Positions 1 through 7,785 of a stretch of 11,377 nt of DNA are shown one piece after another (within the stretch, counting starts at the first letter, position 1; the number at the start of each line of letters is the position of its first letter). The position numbers and the translations under genes are program-made. Under the pieces are notes generated by a model. That model searched no databases. It was not told where the DNA came from and saw nothing but the letters and a program-made list of their open reading frames with translations. The DNA is taken from NCBI GenBank assembly GCA_947245315.1, contig CAMXNV010000052.1, positions 1 through 11,377 on the forward strand, in the 5' to 3' direction. This DNA comes from an uncultured Oscillibacter sp. (GTDB taxonomy: Bacteria; Bacillota; Clostridia; Oscillospirales; Oscillospiraceae).

Positions 1-28
1 TCCCTCTTGACAAGTGACGAACAAGCCG

Positions 29-58
29 AAAGCCGCGGCGGGCGGCGGCGGCTTTTTT
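29..58 (+). terminator. Possible intrinsic terminator of a rightward gene off the left edge
   Basis: AAAGCCGC (29-36) can pair with GCGGCTTT (48-55) around an 11-base G-rich loop, and the right arm runs into six T residues (53-58). This is the shape of a Rho-independent terminator on the plus strand. In-frame TGA stops at 8-10 or 15-17 just before it could end a rightward gene, but too little sequence is left to identify one. The GC-repetitive loop could also be chance low-complexity sequence, so confidence is moderate. Confidence 0.45.
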
Positions 59-196
59 AGCGCATATGGCAAAAAGGCGGGGAAACAGGGGGGGATGAAG
101 CAGCTTCCGGAAATTGGAAGTCCCCGGGAGCGGAGCCGGAGCAGCGCCCCATGTCTATTCCATGCCCGCCCCGGCGGTTTGGTTCCGGCGGGCAGG
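59..196. other. Non-coding spacer between converging transcription units
   Basis: No convincing gene is seen here. It contains a 5-bp inverted repeat (CTTCC 104-108 / GGAAG 116-120) and a 7-bp inverted repeat (GCCCGCC 164-170 / GGCGGGC 187-193) with a 16-base loop. Neither is followed by a T run. The second lies just beyond the polC terminator in the leftward direction and could be an extra stem-loop or simple GC-rich sequence. Confidence 0.4.
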
Positions 197-233
197 AAAA
201 AGGCCGTTCCCCTCTTGGGGAACGGCCTTTTTT
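197..233 (-). terminator. Intrinsic terminator after polC, probably bidirectional
   Basis: An 11-bp perfect stem, GGCCGTTCCCC (202-212) with GGGGAACGGCC (217-227), closes a 4-base loop. It is flanked by AAAAA (197-201) on one side and TTTTTT (228-233) on the other, so the A/T tails extend the stem and give a T run after the hairpin on both strands. On the minus strand the polC stop codon TGA (235-233) touches the stem base, making this the end of the nine-gene cluster. It could also stop rightward read-through from the left. Confidence 0.9.
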
Positions 234-3200
234 CAAAACAGCGTCATCTGGCTGGTCTCCGCCATGCCCGCGAAGGCCCCCAGGGCTTTCAGCTGCTCGA
301 TGTGGGTCTTGGAGAGCTTGTTGCAGCAGATGGAGAACTCCTCGATGGAGATGAACTCCTTCCCCTTCCGCTTCTCCACCGTGTCCAGCGCCGCCGCCTC
401 CCCCAGGCCGTGGACCGTGGTGAAGGGGGGCAGCAGCCCGCCGTCCGTGATGACGAACTTGGTGGCGTCGGAGCGGTAGATGTCGATGGTCTCGAAGTGG
501 AAGCCCCGGAGGTAGAACTCATAGCACACCTCCAGGGTGGTCAGCAGGTTCTGCTCCACCGCCGTGGCGTCCTTGTTGTTCTCGATCTCCCGGATCTTCC
601 GCCTCACCGCGTCCTTCCCGGCGCAGCAGAACTCCGCGTCAAAGGCCTTGGCCCGGACGGTAAAGAAGGTGGCGTAGAAGGCCAGGGGCTCGTGGACCTT
701 GTACCAGGCGATGCGGAAGGCCATCATCACATAGGCCACCGCGTGGGCCTTGGGGAACAGGTATCCGATCTTGGCCAGGGAGTCGATGTACCAGTCCGGC
801 ACGTCGTGCTCCCGCATGGCCTCCTCCCAGCCGGGCTCAAAGCCCCCCTTCTTCACCTTCCCCTTTCGGACGGACTCCATGATCTTGAAGCTCATCTTGG
901 GGTCCAGGCCCTTGGAGATCAGGTAAAGCATAATGTCGTCCCGGCAGCCCACCGTCTCCAGAACCGAGGCGGTGCCCCCCACGATCAGCTCCCGGGCGTT
1001 GCCCAGCCACACGTCGGTGCCGTGGGAGAAGCCGGACAGGCGCACCAGGGTGTTGAAATCCTTGGGCTGGGTGTCGATCAGCATCTGCCGGGTGAAGCGG
1101 GTGTTGAACTCCGGAATGGCCACCGCCCCGGTGGGGCCCAGCACCTCGTCGTTCTCGTAGCCCAGCACCTTGCTGGAGGTGAAGATGGACATGGTGTCCG
1201 GGTCGTCCAGGGGAATCCTCTGGGGGTCCACCCCCGTCAGGTCCTGCATCATCCGGACCATGGTGGGGTCATCGTGTCCCAGCATGTCCAGCTTGAGGAG
1301 GTTGGCCTCCATGGAGTGATATTCAAAGTGGGTCGTAATCGTATCCGAGTCGTCGGCGTCCGCCGGGTGCTGGACGGGGCAGAAGTCCTCCATGCTCTTG
1401 TCCGCCGGGACCACCACCAGGCCCCCCGGGTGCTGCCCGGTGGTCCGCCGGACCCCTACGCAGCCCAAGGTCAGCCGGTTCTCCTCCGCCCGTCCGGCGG
1501 AGAGCTGGTTTTCCTCCAGGTACTTCTTCACAAAGCCGTAGGCCGTCTTCTCCGCCAGGGTGCCGATGGTCCCCGCCCGGAAGACCTGGGTCTCCCCGAA
1601 CATCTCGATGGCGTGCCGGTGGGCCCGGGCCTGGTACTCGCCGGAGAAGTTCAGGTCGATGTCCGGCACCTTGCCGCCGCCGAAGCCCAGGAAGGTCTCG
1701 AAGGGGATGTCGAAGCCGTCCTTCTCGTACTTCGTCCCGCAGACGGGACAGTCTTTGTCCGGCATGTCCGCCCCGCAGCCATAGGACCCGTCCTGGATGA
1801 ACTCGCTGTGGCGGCACTGTGGGCAGCGGTAGTGGGGGGGCAGGGAGTTCACCTCCGTGATGCCGGACATATAGGCCGCCAGGGACGAGCCCACGGAGCC
1901 CCGGGAGCCCACCAGATAGCCGTTTTCCAGAGAGCGCTGGACCAGCTTCTGGGCGGACATGTACACCACGTCGTACTTGCCCAGGATGCCCCCCAGCTCC
2001 ACGTTCAGCCGGTCCACGATCAGCTGGGGCGGGTCCTCGCCGTAGAGCTCGTGGACCTTGTCCCACACCAGCCGGTTCAGGTCCTCCTCGGAGTTTTCCA
2101 ACCGGGGAGGGAACAGCTTTCCCTTGGGCAGCAGGTCGAAGGTCTCCACCTGGGCCACCAGCCGGGTATTGGTCACCACCACCTCATAGGCCTTCTCCTC
2201 TCCCAGATAGGAGAACTCTTTCAGCATCTCGTCGGTGGTCTTGAAGTAGATGGGCAGGGCCTCGTTGGCGTCGGGAAACTTCTTCGAGGCCAGGAGGATG
2301 TGCCGGAACACCTCGTCCTCCGGCTCCCGGAAGTGGACGTCGCCGGTGGCGCAGACGGGCTTCCCCAGCTCCTCCCCCAGGCGGACGATGGTCCGGTTGA
2401 GTGCCCGGAGGTCCTCCTCGTCCCGGGCGTCGCCGTTGCGGAGCATGAACCAGTTGTTGCAGAGGGGCTGAATCTCCAGGTAGTCGTAGAAGGAGGCGAT
2501 GCGTTTCAGCTCCTCCCAGTCCTTATGGTCCTTCACCGCCTGGAACAGCTCCCCCGCCTCACAGGCCGCCCCCACGATGACGCCCTCCCGGTGTTGAAGG
2601 AGGACGCTCTTGGGGATGGTGGGCACCCGCTTGAAGTATTTCAGGTTGGAGTCCGAGATCATCTGGTAGAGGTTTTTCAGCCCCGTCTTGTTCCGGGCCA
2701 GAAGAATGATGTGCTTGGGGAAGCGGTTGGACTTGCTCCCCAGGGGCCGCAGCTTCTCCATCTCGCCGTTGACGGCCTGGAGGGTGTGGACGCCCTTCTC
2801 GTGGAGCATCTTCCAGAAGGGGACCAGCATATAACCCACGGTGGCCGCGTCGTCGCTGGCCCGGTGGTGGTTGAAGGCCGGCAGGTCCAGGTGCTCCGCC
2901 ACGATGTCCAGCTTGTACTTCCCCAGGCCCGGCAGCAGGTTCTGGGCCAGGATCAGGGAGTCGATATAGGTGGGCCGGAAGTCCAGCCCCGCCTCGGCGC
3001 AGCCCTTGCGGATGAAGCCGATGTCGAACTCCGCGTTGTGGGCCGCCAGGGGCCGCCCGTTGACGAACTTCAAGAAGTCCGCCAGGGCCTCCTTGGGCGG
3101 GGGCGCGTCCTTGAGCATCTCGTCGGTGATGCCCGTAAGGCCGATGATCTCCGGCGTCAGCCGCCGCCCGGGGTTCACGAAGGTCTGGAAGCGCTCCGTC

Positions 3201-4207
3201 ACCTCCCCGTCCCGCAGCACCACCGCGCCGATCTCCGTGATGGCCTCCCGGTCCACCCGGAGGCCCGTGGTCTCGATGTCGAAGCAGACGATCTCCCCGT
3301 CCAGGGGGATGTCCTGGGGCCCGTGGACGGCGATCCGGTCGTCCACGTTGTTGATGAAATAGCCCTCCACCCCGTAGAGGACCTTGATCTTGTCCCCGGC
3401 GGCGTGCCAGGCGTCGGGGAAGGACTGGGCCACGCCGTGGTCCGTGATGGCGATGGCGGGGTGGCCCCAGCGGATGGCCTGCTGGATGACCTCCTTGGTG
3501 TCCGTCAGGGCGTCCATGTTGCTCATCTTGGTGTGGAGGTGGAGCTCCACCCGCTTCACCGGGGCGGCGTCCTGCCGCTCCTCATGGTCCGCCGCGTTGA
3601 TGCTCTGGGGGTTCAGCTGAATGTCCTTGCCGTCCCAGGTGGGCTCCATCTTCCCCTGGACCGTCAGCCACATGCCGGGCTTCACGGCCCCCTCCAGGGC
3701 CTGGGCCTCCTTGGCCGCCAGGTTTTTCTGGACGGTGACGGACCCCGTGCCGTCGGTCATGTCGAAGCTGAGCCGCCAGAGCCCCGGCCGCCGGGTCTCC
3801 CGGCACTCAAAAAAGAAGACCTTGCCGGTGACGGCGGCCTGTCCCATTTTGATGTTCAGCTCCGACATGGGCACGGGCCGGGCCTTCACCGGCTTGCCCA
3901 TCAGCACCTTCCCCGTCTTCTTCGCCGTCTTTGCCTTGGAAACGGGCTCCGGCGGAGGAGGCGGAGGCGCCGGACAGACGGCCTTGATCTCCGCCCGGGC
4001 GAAGCCGTAGATCGCTTTCAGCGTCTCCTCCAGGCTCCGGAGCTCCTCCGGCTCCAGGGGGACCTGCACCGTCATATCCAGTTGAATCGACCGCTCCCCC
4101 TGGTCGATGCGGCCATGGGTCAGCTCCGCCCCGGACAGCCGGAGGCGGAGCTCAGGGGACGCCGAGAGCTCGGCGAACAGTTCAAAAAATGGGATGTTTT
4201 TCGACAT
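233..4207 (-). CDS. polC: DNA polymerase III PolC, replicative alpha subunit with proofreading exonuclease
   Basis: This is the Gram-positive replicative DNA polymerase, 1324 residues. Visible order: a short N-terminal domain (1-77); a proline-rich linker (about 78-88) followed by a Lys-rich stretch; an OB-fold region (about 113-210); the start of a PHP domain (HLHTKMSNMD, 222-231); an inserted DEDD exonuclease with DIETTGL (310-316), AHNAEFD (389-395) and HHRASDDA (447-454); the rest of the PHP domain (GDVHFREPED, 622-631); and the C-family polymerase core. A Cys zinc-binding element is present (C795, C798, C820, C823). Likely catalytic aspartates are D849 and D851 in PDIDLNFSG and D974 in LDMLGHDDPT. 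The extreme C-terminus, QMTLF, matches the beta-clamp-binding motif. The ATG follows GAGAGGA by 4 bases and lies 21 bp after the preceding gene. The protein is about 110-120 residues shorter than the usual ~1440, with the shortfall N-terminal to the polymerase core. The terminator follows directly. Confidence 0.98.
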   Translation of the reverse strand: MSKNIPFFELFAELSASPELRLRLSGAELTHGRIDQGERSIQLDMTVQVPLEPEELRSLEETLKAIYGFARAEIKAVCPAPPPPPPEPVSKAKTAKKTGKVLMGKPVKARPVPMSELNIKMGQAAVTGKVFFFECRETRRPGLWRLSFDMTDGTGSVTVQKNLAAKEAQALEGAVKPGMWLTVQGKMEPTWDGKDIQLNPQSINAADHEERQDAAPVKRVELHLHTKMSNMDALTDTKEVIQQAIRWGHPAIAITDHGVAQSFPDAWHAAGDKIKVLYGVEGYFINNVDDRIAVHGPQDIPLDGEIVCFDIETTGLRVDREAITEIGAVVLRDGEVTERFQTFVNPGRRLTPEIIGLTGITDEMLKDAPPPKEALADFLKFVNGRPLAAHNAEFDIGFIRKGCAEAGLDFRPTYIDSLILAQNLLPGLGKYKLDIVAEHLDLPAFNHHRASDDAATVGYMLVPFWKMLHEKGVHTLQAVNGEMEKLRPLGSKSNRFPKHIILLARNKTGLKNLYQMISDSNLKYFKRVPTIPKSVLLQHREGVIVGAACEAGELFQAVKDHKDWEELKRIASFYDYLEIQPLCNNWFMLRNGDARDEEDLRALNRTIVRLGEELGKPVCATGDVHFREPEDEVFRHILLASKKFPDANEALPIYFKTTDEMLKEFSYLGEEKAYEVVVTNTRLVAQVETFDLLPKGKLFPPRLENSEEDLNRLVWDKVHELYGEDPPQLIVDRLNVELGGILGKYDVVYMSAQKLVQRSLENGYLVGSRGSVGSSLAAYMSGITEVNSLPPHYRCPQCRHSEFIQDGSYGCGADMPDKDCPVCGTKYEKDGFDIPFETFLGFGGGKVPDIDLNFSGEYQARAHRHAIEMFGETQVFRAGTIGTLAEKTAYGFVKKYLEENQLSAGRAEENRLTLGCVGVRRTTGQHPGGLVVVPADKSMEDFCPVQHPADADDSDTITTHFEYHSMEANLLKLDMLGHDDPTMVRMMQDLTGVDPQRIPLDDPDTMSIFTSSKVLGYENDEVLGPTGAVAIPEFNTRFTRQMLIDTQPKDFNTLVRLSGFSHGTDVWLGNARELIVGGTASVLETVGCRDDIMLYLISKGLDPKMSFKIMESVRKGKVKKGGFEPGWEEAMREHDVPDWYIDSLAKIGYLFPKAHAVAYVMMAFRIAWYKVHEPLAFYATFFTVRAKAFDAEFCCAGKDAVRRKIREIENNKDATAVEQNLLTTLEVCYEFYLRGFHFETIDIYRSDATKFVITDGGLLPPFTTVHGLGEAAALDTVEKRKGKEFISIEEFSICCNKLSKTHIEQLKALGAFAGMAETSQMTLF

Positions 4208-4228
4208 GGTATCCTCTCGTCTCCAAAT

Positions 4229-4372
4229 TCAGCTTCCCTTGCTCCTGCCGCGAAGGGCCAGATAGATCAGCGCAGCCGCCAGCGTGACCAGCCCCAAGCG
4301 GTCCAGTCCCGCGGCATAGGCCGGTAGCAGCGCCAGCACCAGCGCCAAGACCCAAACGCCCTTCTCCGTCAC
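4229..4372 (-). CDS. Small two-helix membrane protein, unknown function
   Basis: A 47-codon gene between ispG and polC. I choose the GTG at 4372 because GGGAGGA sits 6-7 bases upstream; an ATG-initiated version from 4411 would start inside ispG and lacks this RBS spacing. The product begins MTEKG, then has two hydrophobic stretches (about residues 6-21, rich in Leu/Ala with one Pro, and about 25-40) joined by a short loop containing DR, and ends with a basic tail RGRSKGS. This predicts a helical hairpin in the membrane, probably with the basic tail inside. It starts 25 bp after ispG stops and ends 21 bp before polC, so it is very likely co-transcribed. I recognise no family. The good RBS and tight spacing support a real gene; conservation would settle it. 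Confidence 0.72.
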   Translation of the reverse strand: MTEKGVWVLALVLALLPAYAAGLDRLGLVTLAAALIYLALRGRSKGS

Positions 4373-4397
4373 GGCACGTCCTCCCGCGCGCAAGCGC

Positions 4398-5435
4398 CTA
4401 CAGCTTCTCAATCTCTTCCATCAGCGCGTCCACCAGCCGCTCCTGGGGGACCTTATAGAGAATCTCCCCCTTGCGGAACAGCAGGCCCTCGCCCTTTCCC
4501 CCGGCGATGCCGATGTCGGCGGCGGCGGCCTCTCCCGGGCCGTTGACGGCGCAGCCCATCACCGCCACAGTGAGGTTCTTCTCACAGCCCGCCAGGCGGC
4601 GCTCCACCTCCTCGGCCATGGGGATCAGGTCGATCCGGGTCCGGCCGCAGGTGGGACAGGCGATCAGGTTCACCCCCTCCTTCCGGAGGCCCGCCGCCCT
4701 GAGAATCTTCTTGGCGGCATAGATCTCCTCCACCGGGTCGGCGGTGAGGGTCACCCGGAGGGTGTCCCCCACCCCCAGGCAGAGGAGGCCCCCGATGCCC
4801 ATAGCGGACTTCACCAGGCCCATAGACGGCGTTCCCGCCTCCGTGACCCCCAGGTGGAGGGGGTAGTCCGTCCGCTGGCTGAGGGCTAAGTAGGCCGCCA
4901 TGGTCAGGGGCACGTCGGAGCACTTGACGGAAAAGCAGATGTCGTCAAAGTCAAATTGATTCAGCAGCCGGGCCTGTCCCAGAGCGCTCTCCACCAGGGC
5001 CTCGGCGGTGACGCCGCCGTACCTGGCCCGGAGCTCCTTCTCCAGGGACCCGCCGTTGACCCCCACCCGAATGGGGATGCCCCGGCGGCGGCAGGCCTCC
5101 GCCACGGCCCGGACCTTCTCCTCCCCGCCGATGTTCCCGGGGTTGATGCGGATGGCGTCAATCCCCCGCTCCGCGCAGGTCAGGGCAAATTTGTAGTTGA
5201 AATGGATATCGGCAATCAGAGGAATGGAAATCTGTTCCTTGATTTTATCCACGGCCTCCGCCGCCGCCTGGTCCGGGATGGCCACCCGGATGATCTCGCA
5301 CCCGGCGGCCTCCAGGGCCCGGATCTGGGCCACGGTGGCGGCCACATCGTCAGTTTTCGTATTGCACATAGACTGGATGCTCACCGGCGCGCCGCCCCCC
5401 ACAGGAACGCCGCCCACCATCAAGCGCTTCGTCAT
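4398..5435 (-). CDS. ispG: 4-hydroxy-3-methylbut-2-enyl diphosphate synthase (flavodoxin/ferredoxin), IspG
   Basis: IspG converts methylerythritol 2,4-cyclodiphosphate to HMBPP in the MEP isoprenoid pathway, using a [4Fe-4S] cluster. The protein is 345 residues, normal for the bacterial short form. The N-terminal TIM-barrel is recognisable from VSIQSMCNTKTDD (18-30), PLIADIHFNYK (72-82) and RINPGNIG (96-103). The C-terminal cluster domain has CPTCGRT (C260, C263) and MGCAVNGPGE (C295, with E302), the expected three Cys and one Glu ligands. Start: a TTG lies one codon upstream at 5438, but the ATG at 5435 is preferred; AAAGGG lies about 11 bases upstream in a T-rich leader. The RBS is unlike the GGAG type used by most other genes here and directly follows the hairpin repeat separating this gene from rseP. 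It acts in the same pathway as dxr three genes upstream. Confidence 0.97.
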   Translation of the reverse strand: MTKRLMVGGVPVGGGAPVSIQSMCNTKTDDVAATVAQIRALEAAGCEIIRVAIPDQAAAEAVDKIKEQISIPLIADIHFNYKFALTCAERGIDAIRINPGNIGGEEKVRAVAEACRRRGIPIRVGVNGGSLEKELRARYGGVTAEALVESALGQARLLNQFDFDDICFSVKCSDVPLTMAAYLALSQRTDYPLHLGVTEAGTPSMGLVKSAMGIGGLLCLGVGDTLRVTLTADPVEEIYAAKKILRAAGLRKEGVNLIACPTCGRTRIDLIPMAEEVERRLAGCEKNLTVAVMGCAVNGPGEAAAADIGIAGGKGEGLLFRKGEILYKVPQERLVDALMEEIEKL

Positions 5436-5452
5436 CAAAAAAACACCCTTTC

Positions 5453-5554
5453 AGTTAGGAGTTAGGAGTGAGGAGTTAGGAGTTTTCCATGACGAAGATC
5501 AGTCCCGTCACTTTTAACTCCTACCTCCTAACTCCTCACTCCTAACTCTTAACT
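5453..5554 (-). repeat. Heptamer-built hairpin repeat, copy B (between rseP and ispG)
   Basis: Two long arms of near-tandem heptamers (TTAGGAG, TGAGGAG) face each other: 5453-5484 and 5516-5554. The outer 23 bases of the arms are complementary with one mismatch; the right arm carries one extra heptamer, giving a stem of about 31 bp with a 7-base bulge. The loop (5485-5515) is 31 bases and contains an internal TGACG/CGTCA pair. In the transcript the GGAG-rich arm comes first and supplies the last three codons (Val-Lys-Ser) and the TAG stop of rseP. The CTCC-rich arm ends just before the ispG RBS. No T run follows, so it does not look like a terminator. The same kind of element occurs at 8607-8702 with a loop of identical length. 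Confidence 0.85.
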
Positions 5555-6606
5555 AGGCTTGTGATATCTTTCAAAGTCACCAGCAGCATGACGCCCATCA
5601 AAAGCACAAAGCAGGCCGTGTTCACCGCCGCCTGGTACTTCTGCGGCACCCTCCGCCGGAACAGCAGCAGGGACAGGAAGTCGATCATCAGGAAGAAGAT
5701 GCGCCCCCCGTCCAGGGCGGGGATGGGCAGCAGGTTCATCACCGCCAGGTTCACGGCAATCAGGGCGGCGAAGAGGGCGATGTTCTCCGCCGCGTCCAGA
5801 GCCGTCTTGGAGGAGGTCCCCACCTCGGTGATGGTGGACACGATGCCCACCGGGCCGCTGAGGTCCTGGAGGCCCACGGTCCCCCGGACCAGCTGGGCCA
5901 GGCTGAACCAGACCTGCTGCACGAAGTCCAGGGTCTGGTAGCCGATGAAGCGCAGGGTGGTGCCAAAGCCGGCGGGAACCGCCGCCGCCCCCACCTTCAG
6001 GCCGAACCTTCCCTCCTGCCCGTCGTAGGTCCCCCGGTACAGGGGGAGGTCCTTCAGCACTACCTTCTCCCCGTTCCGGATGACCTCGATGTCCGCGCCC
6101 CGGCCGTCGTTGTATTGGAGAAACATGGCCGCGTCCCCCCGGAGGTAGGTCCGCCAGCCGTCGATCTTATAGAAGATATCCCCCTCCATCAGGCCCGCCT
6201 CCCCCTCCAGGGGGAAGCCCTCGGAGAAGCCCGCCACCTGGTCCACGTAGAAGCCGCTGGCGGTGGAGAAGACGCAGGCGATCACCGCCATTCCCGCCAG
6301 AAGATTCATGAGGGACCCGGCGGCCAGGATGATCAGCTTCTTCCAAAAGCCCTGGTGGGCGAAGGAGCGCTCATCCCCGGTGTCCTCCTCGTCCTCTCCC
6401 AGGGCGCAGAAGCCGCCGATGGGCAGGAGGCGGAGGGAATACTGGGTCTCCTCCGTCTCCCGGCGCCAGAGGCAGGGCCCCATGCCGATGGAGAACTCGC
6501 TGACCCGCACGCCGCAGAGCCGGGCCGCCAGGAAATGGCCCAGCTCATGGATGGCCACCAGGAAGCCGAAGATGAAAATACCCGCCAGAACATAGACAAA
6601 GCTCAT
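5542..6606 (-). CDS. rseP: Site-2 intramembrane zinc metalloprotease RseP/RasP
   Basis: A 354-residue membrane protease of family M50B that cleaves substrates such as anti-sigma factors or signal peptide remnants inside the membrane after a first cut. The zinc motif HELGH (20-24) lies in the first membrane helix. PIGGF (62-66) follows a short cytosolic segment, then an acidic stretch, a second helix (about 92-114), a single PDZ domain (about 125-205), and two C-terminal helices (about 275-310 and 328-346). The third zinc ligand motif NLLPIPALDGG (291-301) is intact, so it should be active. The ATG has GAGGAG 8 bases upstream; that RBS overlaps the dxr stop codon, giving a 12-bp gap and likely translational coupling. 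The last three codons and stop codon fall inside a hairpin repeat arm, so the C-terminal tail was probably set by that element. Confidence 0.96.
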   Translation of the reverse strand: MSFVYVLAGIFIFGFLVAIHELGHFLAARLCGVRVSEFSIGMGPCLWRRETEETQYSLRLLPIGGFCALGEDEEDTGDERSFAHQGFWKKLIILAAGSLMNLLAGMAVIACVFSTASGFYVDQVAGFSEGFPLEGEAGLMEGDIFYKIDGWRTYLRGDAAMFLQYNDGRGADIEVIRNGEKVVLKDLPLYRGTYDGQEGRFGLKVGAAAVPAGFGTTLRFIGYQTLDFVQQVWFSLAQLVRGTVGLQDLSGPVGIVSTITEVGTSSKTALDAAENIALFAALIAVNLAVMNLLPIPALDGGRIFFLMIDFLSLLLFRRRVPQKYQAAVNTACFVLLMGVMLLVTLKDITSLVKS

Positions 6607-6618
6607 GGAACACGCTCC

Positions 6619-7770
6619 TCAGTTTGAAAAATGCTTCCGCACCGCCTCCCGGGCGGCGGCGTCCGCCTCCAGGATGTCCTGGAGGCCGGGCTCCCGGATC
6701 ACCGGCAGCTCCGTCATGGCCCGGGCGGTGAGGTCGAAGATGTCCCGGAAGCCGATCCGGTCCTCCAGGAACAGGCGCACCGCCTCCTCGTTGGCGGCGT
6801 TCAGCACGGCGCAGGCCGTGCCCCCCTTGGCCGCCGCCACCTCCGCCAGCCGCAGGCAGGGGAAGGTCCCCCGGTCCGGCTCCGCAAAGGTCAGCGGCGG
6901 GCAGCTCAGCAAATCCAGGGGCTCCGCCCGGCTCTCCGCCCGCTGGGGGTAGGTCATGGCATACCGGATGGGAAGGCGCATGTCCGGCGTCCCCAGCTGG
7001 GCCAGCAGCGCCCCGTCCCGGAACTCCACCAGGGAGTGGACGATGCTCTGCCGGTGGATCACCACGCTCACCCGGCTCAGGGGCAGCCGGTACAGCCGCA
7101 TGGCCTCAATGACCTCCAGGCCCTTGTTCATCAGCGTGGCACAGTCCACGGTGATCTTGGGGCCCATCCGCCAGTTGGGGTGCCGGAGGGCGTCCTCCCG
7201 GGTCTTCCGGTTCACCTCCTCCGCCGCCAGCCCGTAGAAGGGCCCGCCGGAGCAGGTGAGGACCAGCCGCCGGATCTCCCCCCGGTCCGTGCAGCCCTGG
7301 ACGCACTGGAAGATAGCGGAGTGCTCGGAGTCCACGGGGATGATCTCCGCCCCGCTGCGCTCCGCCGCGGCCATCACCAGCTCCCCGGCACAGACCAGGG
7401 TCTCCTTGTTGGCCAGGGCCACCCGCTTCCGCTCCCGGAGGGCGGCCAGGGTGGGCTTGAGGCCCACCATGCCCACCACGGCGGTGACCACCGTGTCCAC
7501 CCCCGGCAGCGCGGCCGCCGTGGAGAGGGCGGAGACGCCCCCGTGGACCTTGATCCCCGTGTCCGCCAGGCGGACCTTGAGGTCCTTGGCCGCGGCCTCG
7601 CCGGTCATCACCACCAGCCGGGGCCGGAAGCGCCGGGCCTGCTCCTCCGCCAGGGCCACGCTGCTGTGGGCGGTGACAGCGGCCACCGTCAGGCCCAGCT
7701 GCTCCGCCACCTCCAGGGTCTGCCGCCCGATGGAGCCGGTGGAGCCTAAAATGGATATCGTCTTTGTCAT
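6619..7770 (-). CDS. dxr: 1-deoxy-D-xylulose 5-phosphate reductoisomerase
   Basis: Dxr (IspC) makes 2-C-methyl-D-erythritol 4-phosphate from DXP with NADPH, the first committed step of the MEP pathway. The protein is 383 residues, close to the usual length. The N-terminal Rossmann motif is GSTGSIG (9-15); LANKETLV (119-126) follows. Metal ligands are seen in PVDSEHSAIFQ (D147, E149) and in MNKGLE (E219), with the mobile loop/active-site segment HPNWRMGPKITVD (197-209) and HRQSIVHSLVEF (239-250). All catalytic features appear intact. The ATG at 7770 begins 15 bp after the cdsA stop; its RBS (GAGATGAG-like) is weak compared with its neighbours, so it may depend on translation of cdsA. Confidence 0.98.
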   Translation of the reverse strand: MTKTISILGSTGSIGRQTLEVAEQLGLTVAAVTAHSSVALAEEQARRFRPRLVVMTGEAAAKDLKVRLADTGIKVHGGVSALSTAAALPGVDTVVTAVVGMVGLKPTLAALRERKRVALANKETLVCAGELVMAAAERSGAEIIPVDSEHSAIFQCVQGCTDRGEIRRLVLTCSGGPFYGLAAEEVNRKTREDALRHPNWRMGPKITVDCATLMNKGLEVIEAMRLYRLPLSRVSVVIHRQSIVHSLVEFRDGALLAQLGTPDMRLPIRYAMTYPQRAESRAEPLDLLSCPPLTFAEPDRGTFPCLRLAEVAAAKGGTACAVLNAANEEAVRLFLEDRIGFRDIFDLTARAMTELPVIREPGLQDILEADAAAREAVRKHFSN

Positions 7771-7785
7771 CGTCTCATCTCTATT

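Noticed and set aside
14..4327. A 1437-codon open frame on the plus strand, antisense to polC
   Set aside because: It mirrors polC, whose motifs are unambiguous. GC-rich third codon positions commonly leave the opposite strand free of stops. The translation is Leu/Gly/Val/His-rich without any recognisable domain, and it has no RBS or promoter. Matching the length of Bacillus PolC is coincidence.
6631..7749. 372-codon plus-strand frame opposite dxr, and similar long frames opposite pyrH, cdsA and uppS
   Set aside because: These are shadows of well-recognised genes on the minus strand, with biased composition and no motifs.
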